A stretch of DNA of 64,000 bases from Solen grandis (taxonomy: Eukaryota > Mollusca > Bivalvia > Adapedonta > Solenidae): positions 42,725,978 through 42,789,977 of the forward strand of contig CM037781.1 in NCBI GenBank assembly GCA_021229015.1, in the 5' to 3' direction. Position numbers and translations under genes: made by a program. The notes under the pieces are model-generated. The model was not told the DNA's origin, did not search any database, and was given only the letters and a program-made list of their open reading frames with translations. Positions within the stretch are counted from its first letter, which is position 1; each line of letters opens with the position of its first letter. This document shows, one piece after another, positions 47,641 through 56,752 of the stretch.

Positions 47641-48840
47641 GATTTATTTTGTCCAATGACGTCATATAACGTCAGATAAATGCGATACCGCGTGACGCGT
47701 TCCGCAACACTAGTGTAAAATTTTGTATCTACTCTGCAGTCGCCATCTATGACCGGATTTTATCGAAATTTTTACAGATGGTGTAAATCAAAACATAAAT
47801 GTGCACCTCCATATACTTTTTTTCTAGATTCGAAGACAAAGATACAAGATTCGAACCAGGGACCACAAAATGTGTTGATTTGAAGCTTCTAGGCGTGCTT
47901 AAATTTTAAGAATTTGGACAGCTTATACGAACTGAAGTTTATTTTATATTTTGAGAAAGCTGGCGTAATGTAGTCATTTGATGTCATGATGATAAAAGCA
48001 TTTTTTCAACAAAATCAAACGTTTTTAGCTCCACTGGCCTTAAGTTTTGACCAATTTGATTTACATTTTCACTGAAGGTACAAATTAGCTCCATAAGGTG
48101 ACTCGTCACTTCCGTATTCGGAAAATCGCAATGCTCAAGTTCATATGTCAATTGTGTGTGTGTGTGTGTGTTGCGGCCTTAAATATTTAAAAAAGAACAC
48201 ATGTTCTTTGAGACAATACCGGTATAATTTATAGTCCTTTCAAAGAGCTTTAAGTTTTGAAGATCGGGGTTGAACCAGATGAATTACGGCTGGGAAAAAA
48301 TGGCCTTATCCATAGTACAGTATATTACATCTCGAAACTATTGATTTTTGTAAATAACTTTTCGAACATGATATATATCCCAATCCAGCTTTCAAACGAC
48401 ATTAGTACATTATTTTTCGATGTTTGCTGTTTTCTCGGGATTTAACTCTCTATATATCACTAATGTTAAGGATAGTCCCATACATAAAGCGTGTGAAATG
48501 TTGATATTTAGTCCACTAAATTAACATCGCATCACAAATAAGAATTAATTAAAACCGTTTTTATACACCTCTAATCGTTTAATGACATTTATATAGATAA
48601 TATTAGTATTTGCAAATGTATATTTTTTTATAGCTCGGTGCATTTATTTCCTAATGGTATGCATATTTTGATGATCGCCCCATTAATTAGAAAATTGTTG
48701 GTCGAAAAGAACTGACATAAACACCTTTTCACCGAAATTTGTTGAGGTTTGGCCCAAACATAAAACAGAAGTAATGTAAGAAATTGTAAGACCTTTCTAA
48801 CGGTACCTAGGTTTTTGAAAAAGGACATTTAAGAATTTCT
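47640..48840 (+). repeat. Outlying, diverged CRE-type repeat copies
   Basis: AATGACGTCATATAACGTCAGA at about 47656, then array phrases GATTCGAACCAGGGACC, TAGCTCCACTGGCC, GAAGATCGGGGTTGAACC and CCTTTCTAACGGTACCTA. A (TG)n run is at 48153-48171. Confidence 0.7.
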
Positions 48841-48909
48841 GAATAATCGTTTTTACCAAGTCCTTCTGCATTTGGTTTTACATATTGTACCAAATGTTTA
48901 TAGTAACTA

Positions 48910-49260
48910 GATTTCGTTTGTTCCGAACAAACGACAGGCTTAAGATAATAATTGGAATGGAAATTCCAGTATCTGAAGTATAAGCCATAAAAATCCCATG
49001 GTCCTGGGACCTTTGCAACATATAGAAATTAAGGTGTACATATGAAAACATTCCTTTTGACCTTATGACGTCATATGACGTTCGTCATCACAGACTGAAA
49101 AGAACTATTAAAGACTAATATTCAGTCCAAATATCAGCTTCCTAACTCATCTGGAAGCGATGTTATACGTATCTGAAATGTGAGTCAATGGTTCGAATCT
49201 TGGATTGGCCATAGAACCATTGTCTTTTCAAATATGGGGATCTATTTATGTGGCGTATAT
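48910..49260 (-). repeat. Inverted copy of the CRE-type repeat
   Basis: It reads in the opposite orientation to the main array: CATGGTCCTGGGACC, CTTATGACGTCATATGACGT, GAAGCGATGTTATACG and GGTTCGAATCTTGGAT are complements of array phrases. It begins at AACTAGATTTCGTTTGTTCC, the complement of the sequence at about 41470. Confidence 0.8.
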
Positions 49261-50842
49261 ATTCCAAATTATATTGGTTTATATAACGCACCCCTTAATT
49301 GGTTTTCATAATTACATCGCTCTTTATATTATCATTGAAAAAAGAAATCAAATTGTACATATGTATTTTAATGCTTAGTATGTGTTGTTAATGTTTGTGT
49401 AAAAGTTGAATTAAATTTAGATAAATGTACGTGAGCTGATAATTAAATACTTTTTGAATTTTCGGACATTAACTTTGTCAGCTATGATTGCTTCTGGTGA
49501 AGCGTGGTCATTTGCTAAACCTTACATCTGTTTCCTGGATATTCATTTAATTGAGTATCAATTTGTGTCGTCTACGATAGAACAAATAGGTCCATCGGTG
49601 TGTAGCAAAATAAAGCGTTCATAGCAACAATAGTAGAGAACATGAAGTAAACACTGTTGCAATAATGTCATTTGTTAAAATTCTAAGGGGTATACTTGTT
49701 ATATCTGACCTTGGATTTAACCTTTATTTCTGATTATAATCAAACATAACCTATAGATTAAGCCAGAAATCACACACTGCATTTACCAAACTGCGGGGCA
49801 AAATATATATATTTGCTGAAAATATATATATATATGCCCCCAAATAAACATTGTTAGTAATATTTATGACAACTGTAAATCACTGAGTGCAATATTAAGT
49901 TTGCATCATTCATTTACATAAATTTAGGATTAAAGCTAGATATTTGCATATTTTTGGTTAACATCTCGCAGTATATTCATTGTTGTGTTGACATTGCAAG
50001 AATATAATATGATTTAAATGTAATTCTAAATTAGAAAGATCTACTTTTTAATTATTTGAGCATTATTTCTTAACAAAACTATAAATATTATATTTAAACC
50101 TTTTATGTGGCGATATTGGTTTAATATTTGCAAAACTTAATTAGGTTTTGTACCAACACCCCATACTATCTAGAATATATATATGAGCCGCGTCATGGAA
50201 AACCGGTCTTAATGACAGAATTTTCGAAATTAAGTTTTTTGCATTTTCAATCAGATAATTTATTTACCTTCAAAAACCTGGAAATATTTTTGCGAAATTC
50301 GAGTACGATTTGAATATACAGCTTTTTGAATAACATTGGTGTCTACGGTCAGTTAACATCAGAAACGCTATAATGACGTCGTCGCCGTACACATTTTTTT
50401 ACATCGTGTGGGTTGTGCATTAAACAAATAATATTATTAATATCCTTAAATGTGCAAAACTAAACACTCATATAGAAAAAAACAACAAAGCAAAAATAAG
50501 ATTTTTTGTGGTTGCTTAGAAATAAAAATCACATGCTATAAAAAGGCATTTTTACTGTACAAATAAAGGCATAATAAAACATTTTGTACAATGTTCAATC
50601 CTGTAGAACTATTACCTGTTACATACTTTATATTTGTAACACACATTCTGACAACTGCACTGAATTCTTGTTAACAAATAAAGTATTTGACACCACGTGT
50701 TTAATTAAAAAAAAACAAAAAAAACACGCGTATCTAAATGCGAACATTTACCTGTTTTCTAATCAATGACCATAAAATACAAAAAAGACTGGAATATTAA
50801 AAGTATCTGATATATGTCACTACTCATAGCCTATCGGTTGCC
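49261..50842. other. AT-rich stretch without recognisable genes
   Basis: At 50185-50210 the phrase ATGAGCCGCGTCATGGAAAA is a short piece of a dispersed repeat. Nothing else was seen. Confidence 0.55.
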
Positions 50843-51085
50843 TTAATCTTGGACTGGTGGCGGGCACAATAACTCTTGAGATGCAGGACGGATATATGGA
50901 CGGACACTTTTATGTAGGTACTGCTGTCTCCCTAGGCTCAGTCCCTGTGCAGGTACGACTGGAGGCCGCTCTACTGTGTTGAACCGCTGATCAGGGTTCT
51001 TGAGGAGGCAGATCTTCATTTCACATGTATTTTGACTCTCCTTAACAGTGACGACACCCGGTTCGTTTGAAGAAAATCGGAAGTA
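50843..51085 (-). CDS. Terminal coding exon of an unrecognised gene
   Basis: On the minus strand, an acceptor (TATACCAG) precedes an 80-codon open stretch starting YFRFSSNEPGVVTVKESQNT. It continues CEMKICLLKNPDQRFN, TVERPPVVPAQG and RPASQELLCPPPVQD, and ends in TAA (50845-50843). The GC content and lack of stops contrast with the AT-rich flanks. No family was recognised. It does not resemble the C-terminus of an ABC transporter, so it is probably not part of the ABCB gene upstream on the same strand; the gap at 51401 may join separate contigs. No AATAAA was pinned down. Confidence 0.5.
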   Translation of the reverse strand, partial: YFRFSSNEPGVVTVKESQNTCEMKICLLKNPDQRFNTVERPPVVPAQGLSLGRQQYLHKSVRPYIRPASQELLCPPPVQD

Positions 51086-51253
51086 CTGGTATAAACATAT
51101 ATATTATCCATTGTATATTTACTTGTAGTAAAGCTAAACTGATTCAAAGTAATTTCATATTCCGCATTACAAATTAATACAAAGACAAATGTTAATTGAT
51201 TCAAGGTAATTTAATATTCCACATAACAAATTAATACAAAGACAAATGTTTAC

Positions 51254-51400
51254 CGTATTCCGACAAGGGGCTTGAAATGCTGGGCGATGAAGCTTTTCCA
51301 TCCCCGCTACTGCCAGGAAGGATAACGCACTGCGATGTTGATGGAAGATAAGAGATTGACGAGCGACTGTAGTTTGGGCCATACTCACACAGTCCGAGCG
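51254..51400 (-). CDS. Probable penultimate exon of the same gene, cut by the gap
   Basis: On the minus strand the sequence is open from the gap to a donor ACG/GTAAAC at 51253. In the frame that joins the next exon in phase 0 it reads RSDCVSMAQTTVARQ through FQAPCRNT. A second frame is also open (CEYGPNYSRSSISYLPSTSQ ... SSPLSEYG) and looks at least as protein-like, but it would need a phase-1 acceptor that I could not find. The intron of about 170 bp contains two copies of CAAATTAATACAAAGACAAATGTT-like sequence. Confidence 0.4.
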
Positions 51401-51500
51401 NNNNNNNNNNNNNNNNNNNNNNNNNNNNNNNNNNNNNNNNNNNNNNNNNNNNNNNNNNNNNNNNNNNNNNNNNNNNNNNNNNNNNNNNNNNNNNNNNNNN
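51401..51500. other. Assembly gap (100 N)
   Basis: Exactly 100 N. Further ABCB exons, and the 5' part of the unrecognised gene, could lie in it. Confidence 0.98.
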
Positions 51501-52047
51501 AACTTAATTCAAGTTCTAATTAGTTTTGTCTAGTATAAAATTATAAGTATCAAATACTTTGGTCTTTTCTAAAAGCATCTCACATTGAAAGTTTTCTCAA
51601 CTCAAAAGCAAGAGCTCAATTATGTGCTATGGTTTTTATCTTAATCATTTGTAACTTAGTCATTTTCAATCAGTTATATGACTTTATACATGTATGTCAT
51701 GCTGCCACTATCAGGTACCACAATGGAAATAAGGGAATATTGTTTCTCCTTTCTTGTGTTATCCCTGTTATTGGTGTGTATTTATGATTCATTAATATGT
51801 GTGTAATGTTATATTCATTGTGTCTCTTTTTATAATGAACTACATGTACATGATGAATTATTTGGTATGATAAGACACCAACTGGAGCCATATTCTTTTA
51901 TCATATATAAAAATATTCAATTACTTCCGATGGGTTTTGTTTCTTGTATCATAAAAGGAAATAATTCCAGCAATAACTGAAAATAATCTGAAATATTTAA
52001 TCATAAACTCCTTAAGATAACATATGTTCCTTGATCTCTAATATGTT
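51501..52047. other. AT-rich stretch without recognisable genes
   Basis: Nothing was recognised. Confidence 0.6.
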
Positions 52048-52255
52048 TTAACCCTTTTCCTCATATAGACTCATTTTGACACACTCAATAGGTACCACAT
52101 AAAGCCTGATCTGCAGAAAACCACAGTTAAACCTTACCAAATTTAATTACAAAATACTCATTTCCAGACCACTGAGGAGCAGCGAACAGCATAAAACCTG
52201 ATCAGCCTGTTCGCATAGGTCTTTTCATGGTGTCCTCTATGAGGGAAAGGGTTAA
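52048..52255. mobile_element. piggyBac-like MITE, 200 bp
   Basis: TTAA at 52048-52051 and 52252-52255 flanks inverted ends CCCTTTTCCTCATATAG and CTATGAGGGAAAGGG. The TTAA duplication with ends beginning CCC is the piggyBac signature. There is no coding capacity. The interior (GCAGCGAACAGCATAAAACC, GATCAGCCTGTTCGCA) resembles a dispersed family also touched near 50.19 kb. Confidence 0.85.
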
Positions 52256-52640
52256 AGTAATCTGATCTAATACTGATAACTGAGTTATGTCACTTGTCCC
52301 CTTTAGCAAATATGCCAAGAATGAGTACAATATCTTTGATAATTTTAAAAATAATCTATCAATAAGCAATTTTAACAAAAATTCTAATTTAAAAAGGGGC
52401 ATAACTCCAAAAATATAGCTTTCAGAATAACGCCCCTTGTTTTTTACAACTGTGCCTTGTCATGATTATCAAGAATTCAAAGTTTTGTACTGATTCCTTT
52501 CATAGTCTTCAAAACATTCTATTTAATAAGCAATCTTGACCAAATTCTAAGTTAAAAAAGGGGCATAAGTCTGGCTTTCAGAATAATGCCTCTTGTCTTT
52601 CAACAGCGCCTTGTCATGATATAAAGGACAATGCAGCGAT
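52256..52640. repeat. Two-unit repeat with AAAAGGGGCATAA
   Basis: Units about 163 bp apart (52393 and 52556) share AAAAAGGGGCATAA, CTTTCAGAATAA(C/T)GCC and GCCTTGTCATGAT. They are diverged from each other. Confidence 0.75.
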
Positions 52641-53279
52641 CATTCGAAACAGACAGGCTAGTAACAGTAAAATGAAAAAAATATTTCTTTCAAAAAAAGA
52701 AATATAGAAATCTACCTGTATATAAAGTGGAAAAAAATGGAGACCTAAGACAAGCTCTGAGCTAATACAATGAAGATTCCTAAATTTGATATCTAAAATA
52801 TCAAGAGATCATTTGAACTAGCAGGCAGTTAGGTTGGTACACAATCTAATCTTTACAACGTACCAATATATCTAGATCTTTATGAAGACTGCACTTTACA
52901 GGTATATAAATCATTAAAAGATCACCCACTGAGAGCTTTTTATTGACATTCAAAATGTAGATAAATATTTGAAGTACCCACAGACCTTGTTGGTCAGAGA
53001 ACTACAATATTGATTTTGGAACCCTAGGATTCTGTTAGAAATCTTGGATCCTGATATAGAGCGCTCTAGACATAGATCTAGAATAAAAATCCCTCTTTTT
53101 TCATAAATATATTTTTGAGGGGAGGCATCATTTTAAAAATATATTGTGACTTCTGCTGAAATCTGACAAAATGATGTGCAGCAAATGTCTATCTAGGAGT
53201 CCACAACTTTAGAGTCAGCATATCCATGGTTTATTTTGGCCATGATTTGAACAAACATGGAGCAGGATCAATAGGCCAA

Positions 53280-53938
53280 ATTACACACTAAACTTCAGGC
53301 CTTGTGGTTTTTGCCAAGAAGATTGTTCAAGTGTTTTTTTATGCAAGTATTAATAAAACCAAGGAACCCGTTGAGCAGAACCAATTTTGACCCTATACAT
53401 ACTCAATTTGAACAAACTTGGTGAAGTCCACTAGGCCATGTTACACATCAAATAAATAAAGTCTAGGCCTTGTGGTTTCTGACAAGAAGATTTTTCAAGT
53501 TTTTGTTTCTTATGCAAGTCTATATATAAAACCAAGTGACACCTAATGCAGGGCAAGTTTTGAACCCAGGGATATGATTTGATTAAACTTGGTAGAGGTC
53601 CACAAGGTCAAGCTAAACATCAAATAAATAAACTCTAGGCCTTGTGGTTTCTGACATTTTTCAAGTTTTTTCCCTACATAAGTCTATATTTTAACATTAA
53701 GTGATCCCTGTGGCAGGCCATATTTGACCCAAGGGCCATGATTTAAACAATTTGATTGAAGTCCACTAGGCCATATCACACACAAAATATCTTAACTCCA
53801 GGCCTTATGATTTCTGACAAGAATATTGTCTTTTTTTTTTCTTTCAGTAAATCTTTATAAAACCAAGTCACCATTTAACAGACGATAGACAAAACAAAAT
53901 ATGATCGCTACAACTCACCTTGTGCTCAGGTGAGCTAA
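53280..53938 (+). repeat. Hairpin-ended dispersed repeat, copy 1
   Basis: Internal units of about 150 bp contain phrases like GGGCCATGATTTGAACAA, TCCACTAGGCCATGTTACAC and CTTGTGGTTTCTGACAAGAA. The copy ends at CAACTCACCTTGTGCTCAGG plus TGAGCT (53911-53936), a damaged version of the terminal hairpin intact at 59848 and 61185. It lies immediately downstream (minus strand) of the ABCB exon. Confidence 0.8.
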
Positions 53939-53969
53939 AAAAAGTCATGCTAAATGTCTGTTGACCTAC

Positions 53970-54162
53970 CTACAAAATAGAGAGCATATCTCTCCATCAC
54001 TTCCAGTAGATTATTGTAGGCGTCTTCTGTCGTGTTCTCAACAAACAGATCTACCATTTCACCAAACACAATCACCATGAGTGGGAAGGCACTGCCATGA
54101 CACAGGGCACACAGACTGCCCAGGAGCATGAACAGGATGTCCAGCTTGGAGGCAAACCGGAA
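53970..54162 (-). CDS. ABCB-type ABC transporter, first membrane exon
   Basis: The minus-strand exon has acceptor TGTTACAG (54163) and donor TTTTGTAG/GTAGGT (53969). It reads FRFASKLDILFMLLGSLCAL, CHGSAFPLMVIVFGEMVDLF and NNLLEVMERYALYFVG. This is the start of the first transmembrane domain of full-size ABCB transporters (P-glycoprotein/MDR1 type): TM1 with the HG.A.PLM.LVFG.M signature, then an extracellular loop carrying N-glycosylation-like NTT. Such proteins export hydrophobic compounds at the plasma membrane and give bivalves multixenobiotic resistance. It starts in phase 0, exactly matching the exon ending at 62088. No later exon was found before the gap. Confidence 0.85.
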
Positions 54163-54868
54163 CTGTAACAGAGCAAAACCATAGGGATCCTATGAGAAAA
54201 ATTAATATCACAATTATACTATATGTCATATATGTATAAATATAATAAATCTAGGTCTAATATGCACATCCAAGTATTTATACATCTTCTTATGTCCATT
54301 ATATATCTCCTTCAAAGACCAACCTCTTCCTATCACTACAGTGGTGTAGCTACTATTAGACCCAGTAGGTCTGGGCCATCAAGTGGATCAAGAAAATGAC
54401 ATTTTCAAAACTCAAAAAAATGCAATAAAATCTGGAAGGGGATACTTAAGAAGGGTCCCTTTGGAATGTATAATTTTGGTAACATTTACGAAAGCCTACC
54501 TGTATTTTTGACGTTGTATCATTTTTAGGTGATTTGACAGGTTAGTTGTATGCCAGTATATGCAACATTTAAGTTGCAGGTTTTACAAATAGCCTTTTTC
54601 ATCTTGGGTAGAAATACCGAAGTATTTGTACACATTTGATATGTGCTTCGCGAGTGCGCATGCGTCGTGCAACTAACAGCTGATTTTTTCTCTCCCATTT
54701 CAGATCGCTAAAACAACTAAATTAAATTACTTTTTGCTTTCAGGGACAGTTCATACTGCTGAAGAAAGGGTTCTAAGTATATTTTGAAATTTGTTTCATT
54801 GATCTTTTTCGTATTTTTGCAGATTACAAAGAAATTGACAAATATTTTCTTGCAATTAGATCCCGACC
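54163..54868. other. ABCB intron and LINE 5' region
   Basis: The 5' boundary of the LINE is not visible. The segment after about 54480 may be its 5' UTR. No reading frame of interest was seen. Confidence 0.5.
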
Positions 54869-54913
54869 TTGACCTTTGCTACCGAACGCGCCATATTTGT
54901 TTTGAAAAAGAAA

Positions 54914-56752
54914 ATGATTACAGGTTTGTTATTTCCTCTCGTCATTACAGCTTTCTATCTTAGTTTTCAGACAGAGCAAGCTTCAACACCTGATTATCAA
55001 CCCGTGGCATTTAAGACCCCAAATAATTTTAAACCTGACGGAACGTATGCCTGTGCATGTTTACTAAAATCTACCCGGTGGTCAATACCAAACATAAAAT
55101 GTTCCAGAAATGCTTCTCTAACTTATCTGTGCTTTCTTCTACTGTCATTATCTTCAGATGTTGAAACAAATCCAGGACCTGATTTCCCCTGCGGTTCTTG
55201 TGGATATGAAGTGCTTGACGATGACAACGCCATTGAATGTGATGCTTGTTTGAAATGGTTCCACATAAAATGCCAGGACATTACTAATGAAACTTATTTT
55301 GATCTTGCAGCTCGTGATGTTTCGTTCTCCTGGACCTGCACTATTTGTGATGCTCAAAATTTTTCAAAACATTCAAATCTGTCTCTTTCATCATTGTCAT
55401 TGCAGAATAGCTACAGTTCACTGAGCGACCAGATTGACCAGACCTACACACAAACTTCAAGCTCCAGTTCAATAAGATCAACCAGAAGAAAAACTAGAAA
55501 TACTAATGGTAAACTTTTTCCTTCACAGCTGAAAGTTATCTCTGTAAATTGTCAGTCCATCGTAAACAAAAAAGCAGAATTTATTGGCATGATTGATCAC
55601 CACCAACCTGATATAATTGTAGGTACTGAATCTTGGTTAAATAATAATCATAAAGACTGTGAATTTTTTCCTAAATCTCTAGGTTACACACCATTTCGAC
55701 AAGACAGATCAAGCAAGGGCGGAGGAGTGTTCATCCTGGTCAAAGATACTTTCCTTGCCACAGAACAGAAACAACTGAAGACAGACTGTGAAATCATCTG
55801 GATTAAGTTGCATATTAAATCCTGTAAACCTCTCTATATTGCAGCCTACTACAGACCAAAAGAATCAGACAGCTACAGCTTTAATGAACTCAAAAGATCT
55901 TTAGAACTGACCAAAAACCTTAAAGGAACATTCTGGATACTTGGTGACTTTAATTTCCCAAAACTCTCTTGGGGCAGTGATCATGTACCAGAAATAAAAC
56001 CAGGTTGTAGCCTTACTAACTTATATGAAGATTTTGTTGATTTACTTTCAGATTTGAATCTTACCCAGATGGTCACTGAAAGCACCAGAGGAGAAAACAC
56101 ACTGGACCTTTTTCTAACCTCAAATTATACTTTAATTAAAAATGTAAAATGTCTCCCTGGTATTGCAGATCACAGTATTGTCTCTATTTTTGCAGATATA
56201 AAGCCGCAGGAGATAAAACAACCTCCCAGACATGTTCCCCTCTATAAGAAAGCAGACTGGGATAGTTTTAAAAATTACATGGACCTGGTAAAAAATGATA
56301 TTTTGAAACGCCATGTATCTAAATCAGTGGAAGAAATTTGGTTAGAATTTTCAAATGCTATTTCAACAGGTATAGAAAAATTTATTCCCATAAAAAAAAT
56401 AGGCAACAAGAGGTCACTTCCATGGATCACCCAGTCTATAAAAAGGTTAATGAGAAAAAGAGATAAAATTTATTTCAGACTCAAGAAGGAAGGGAACAAC
56501 AAGACGAGGGCGGCTTTTCTAAAAATGAAAAATCACATAAAAAAACAAATTAAACTGTCTTATAATAAATACATTGAATATATTTTAGGCCTGGAAGACA
56601 ACATAGACGACAAAGAAAAGAACAGCTTTAATTCAAAAAACTTTTCAGCCTTATCAAAAACGCCAAGCAGGATGCAACAGGCATTCCCCCACTATTTGAC
56701 AAAATTTCAGGTTCCATCAAATCAGACAACAGTGAAAAAGCAGATATTTTGA
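54914..56752 (+). CDS. LINE protein: signal-like segment, 2A-like motif, PHD finger, endonuclease
   Basis: The ATG at 54914 (AAAATG) is the first Met in the open frame and gives 612 residues. Residues 4-20 are hydrophobic (GLLFPLVITAFYLSFQ), signal-peptide-like. Residues 71-89 are YLCFLLLSLSSDVETNPGP, a 2A-like ribosome-skipping motif that would release the first 88 residues from the rest. Residues 93-145 form a C4HC3 PHD finger (CGSC, CDAC, HIKC, CTIC). From about residue 206 an endonuclease/exonuclease/phosphatase domain shows VNCQS, GTESWL, GDFNFP and ADHS, so Asn, Glu, Asp/Asn and Asp-His catalytic residues are all present. After residue 575 the frame leaves the homologous reading (see the RT entry) and stops at 56752. 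Confidence 0.85.
   Translation: MITGLLFPLVITAFYLSFQTEQASTPDYQPVAFKTPNNFKPDGTYACACLLKSTRWSIPNIKCSRNASLTYLCFLLLSLSSDVETNPGPDFPCGSCGYEVLDDDNAIECDACLKWFHIKCQDITNETYFDLAARDVSFSWTCTICDAQNFSKHSNLSLSSLSLQNSYSSLSDQIDQTYTQTSSSSSIRSTRRKTRNTNGKLFPSQLKVISVNCQSIVNKKAEFIGMIDHHQPDIIVGTESWLNNNHKDCEFFPKSLGYTPFRQDRSSKGGGVFILVKDTFLATEQKQLKTDCEIIWIKLHIKSCKPLYIAAYYRPKESDSYSFNELKRSLELTKNLKGTFWILGDFNFPKLSWGSDHVPEIKPGCSLTNLYEDFVDLLSDLNLTQMVTESTRGENTLDLFLTSNYTLIKNVKCLPGIADHSIVSIFADIKPQEIKQPPRHVPLYKKADWDSFKNYMDLVKNDILKRHVSKSVEEIWLEFSNAISTGIEKFIPIKKIGNKRSLPWITQSIKRLMRKRDKIYFRLKKEGNNKTRAAFLKMKNHIKKQIKLSYNKYIEYILGLEDNIDDKEKNSFNSKNFSALSKTPSRMQQAFPHYLTKFQVPSNQTTVKKQIF
55112..55180 (+). other. 2A-like ribosome-skipping motif in the LINE
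   Basis: The core DVETNPGP is encoded at 55157-55180, preceded by a Leu-rich stretch as in known 2A sequences. In such motifs the ribosome fails to join the final Gly and Pro, releasing the upstream peptide. 2A-like motifs are known from several non-LTR retrotransposons of invertebrates. Activity of this copy is inferred from sequence only; the usual Gly before Asp is Ser here. Confidence 0.8.
55190..55348 (+). other. PHD finger coding segment
   Basis: Cys-x2-Cys, Cys-x2-Cys, His-x2-Cys, Cys-x2-Cys with a Trp two residues before the last pair (SWTCTIC), the standard PHD layout. In CR1-like elements it may bind chromatin and guide integration; that role is inferred. Confidence 0.8.
56634..56641 (+). 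other. In-phase A-AAA-AAC heptamer at the LINE frame change
   Basis: The zero frame reads TCA AAA AAC TTT. The heptamer A-AAA-AAC (56635-56641) sits in exactly the phase used by -1 slippery sites, and slipping back one base gives CTT TTC AGC, the homologous RT-linker reading. A run of six A where seven would keep one frame explains it equally well as a simple deletion. No strong downstream hairpin was seen. Confidence 0.55.

Noticed and set aside
50843..51400. C-terminal exons of the ABCB transporter
   Set aside because: The sequence has no Walker, signature or ABC C-terminal motif, and a scaffold gap separates it from the ABCB exons.
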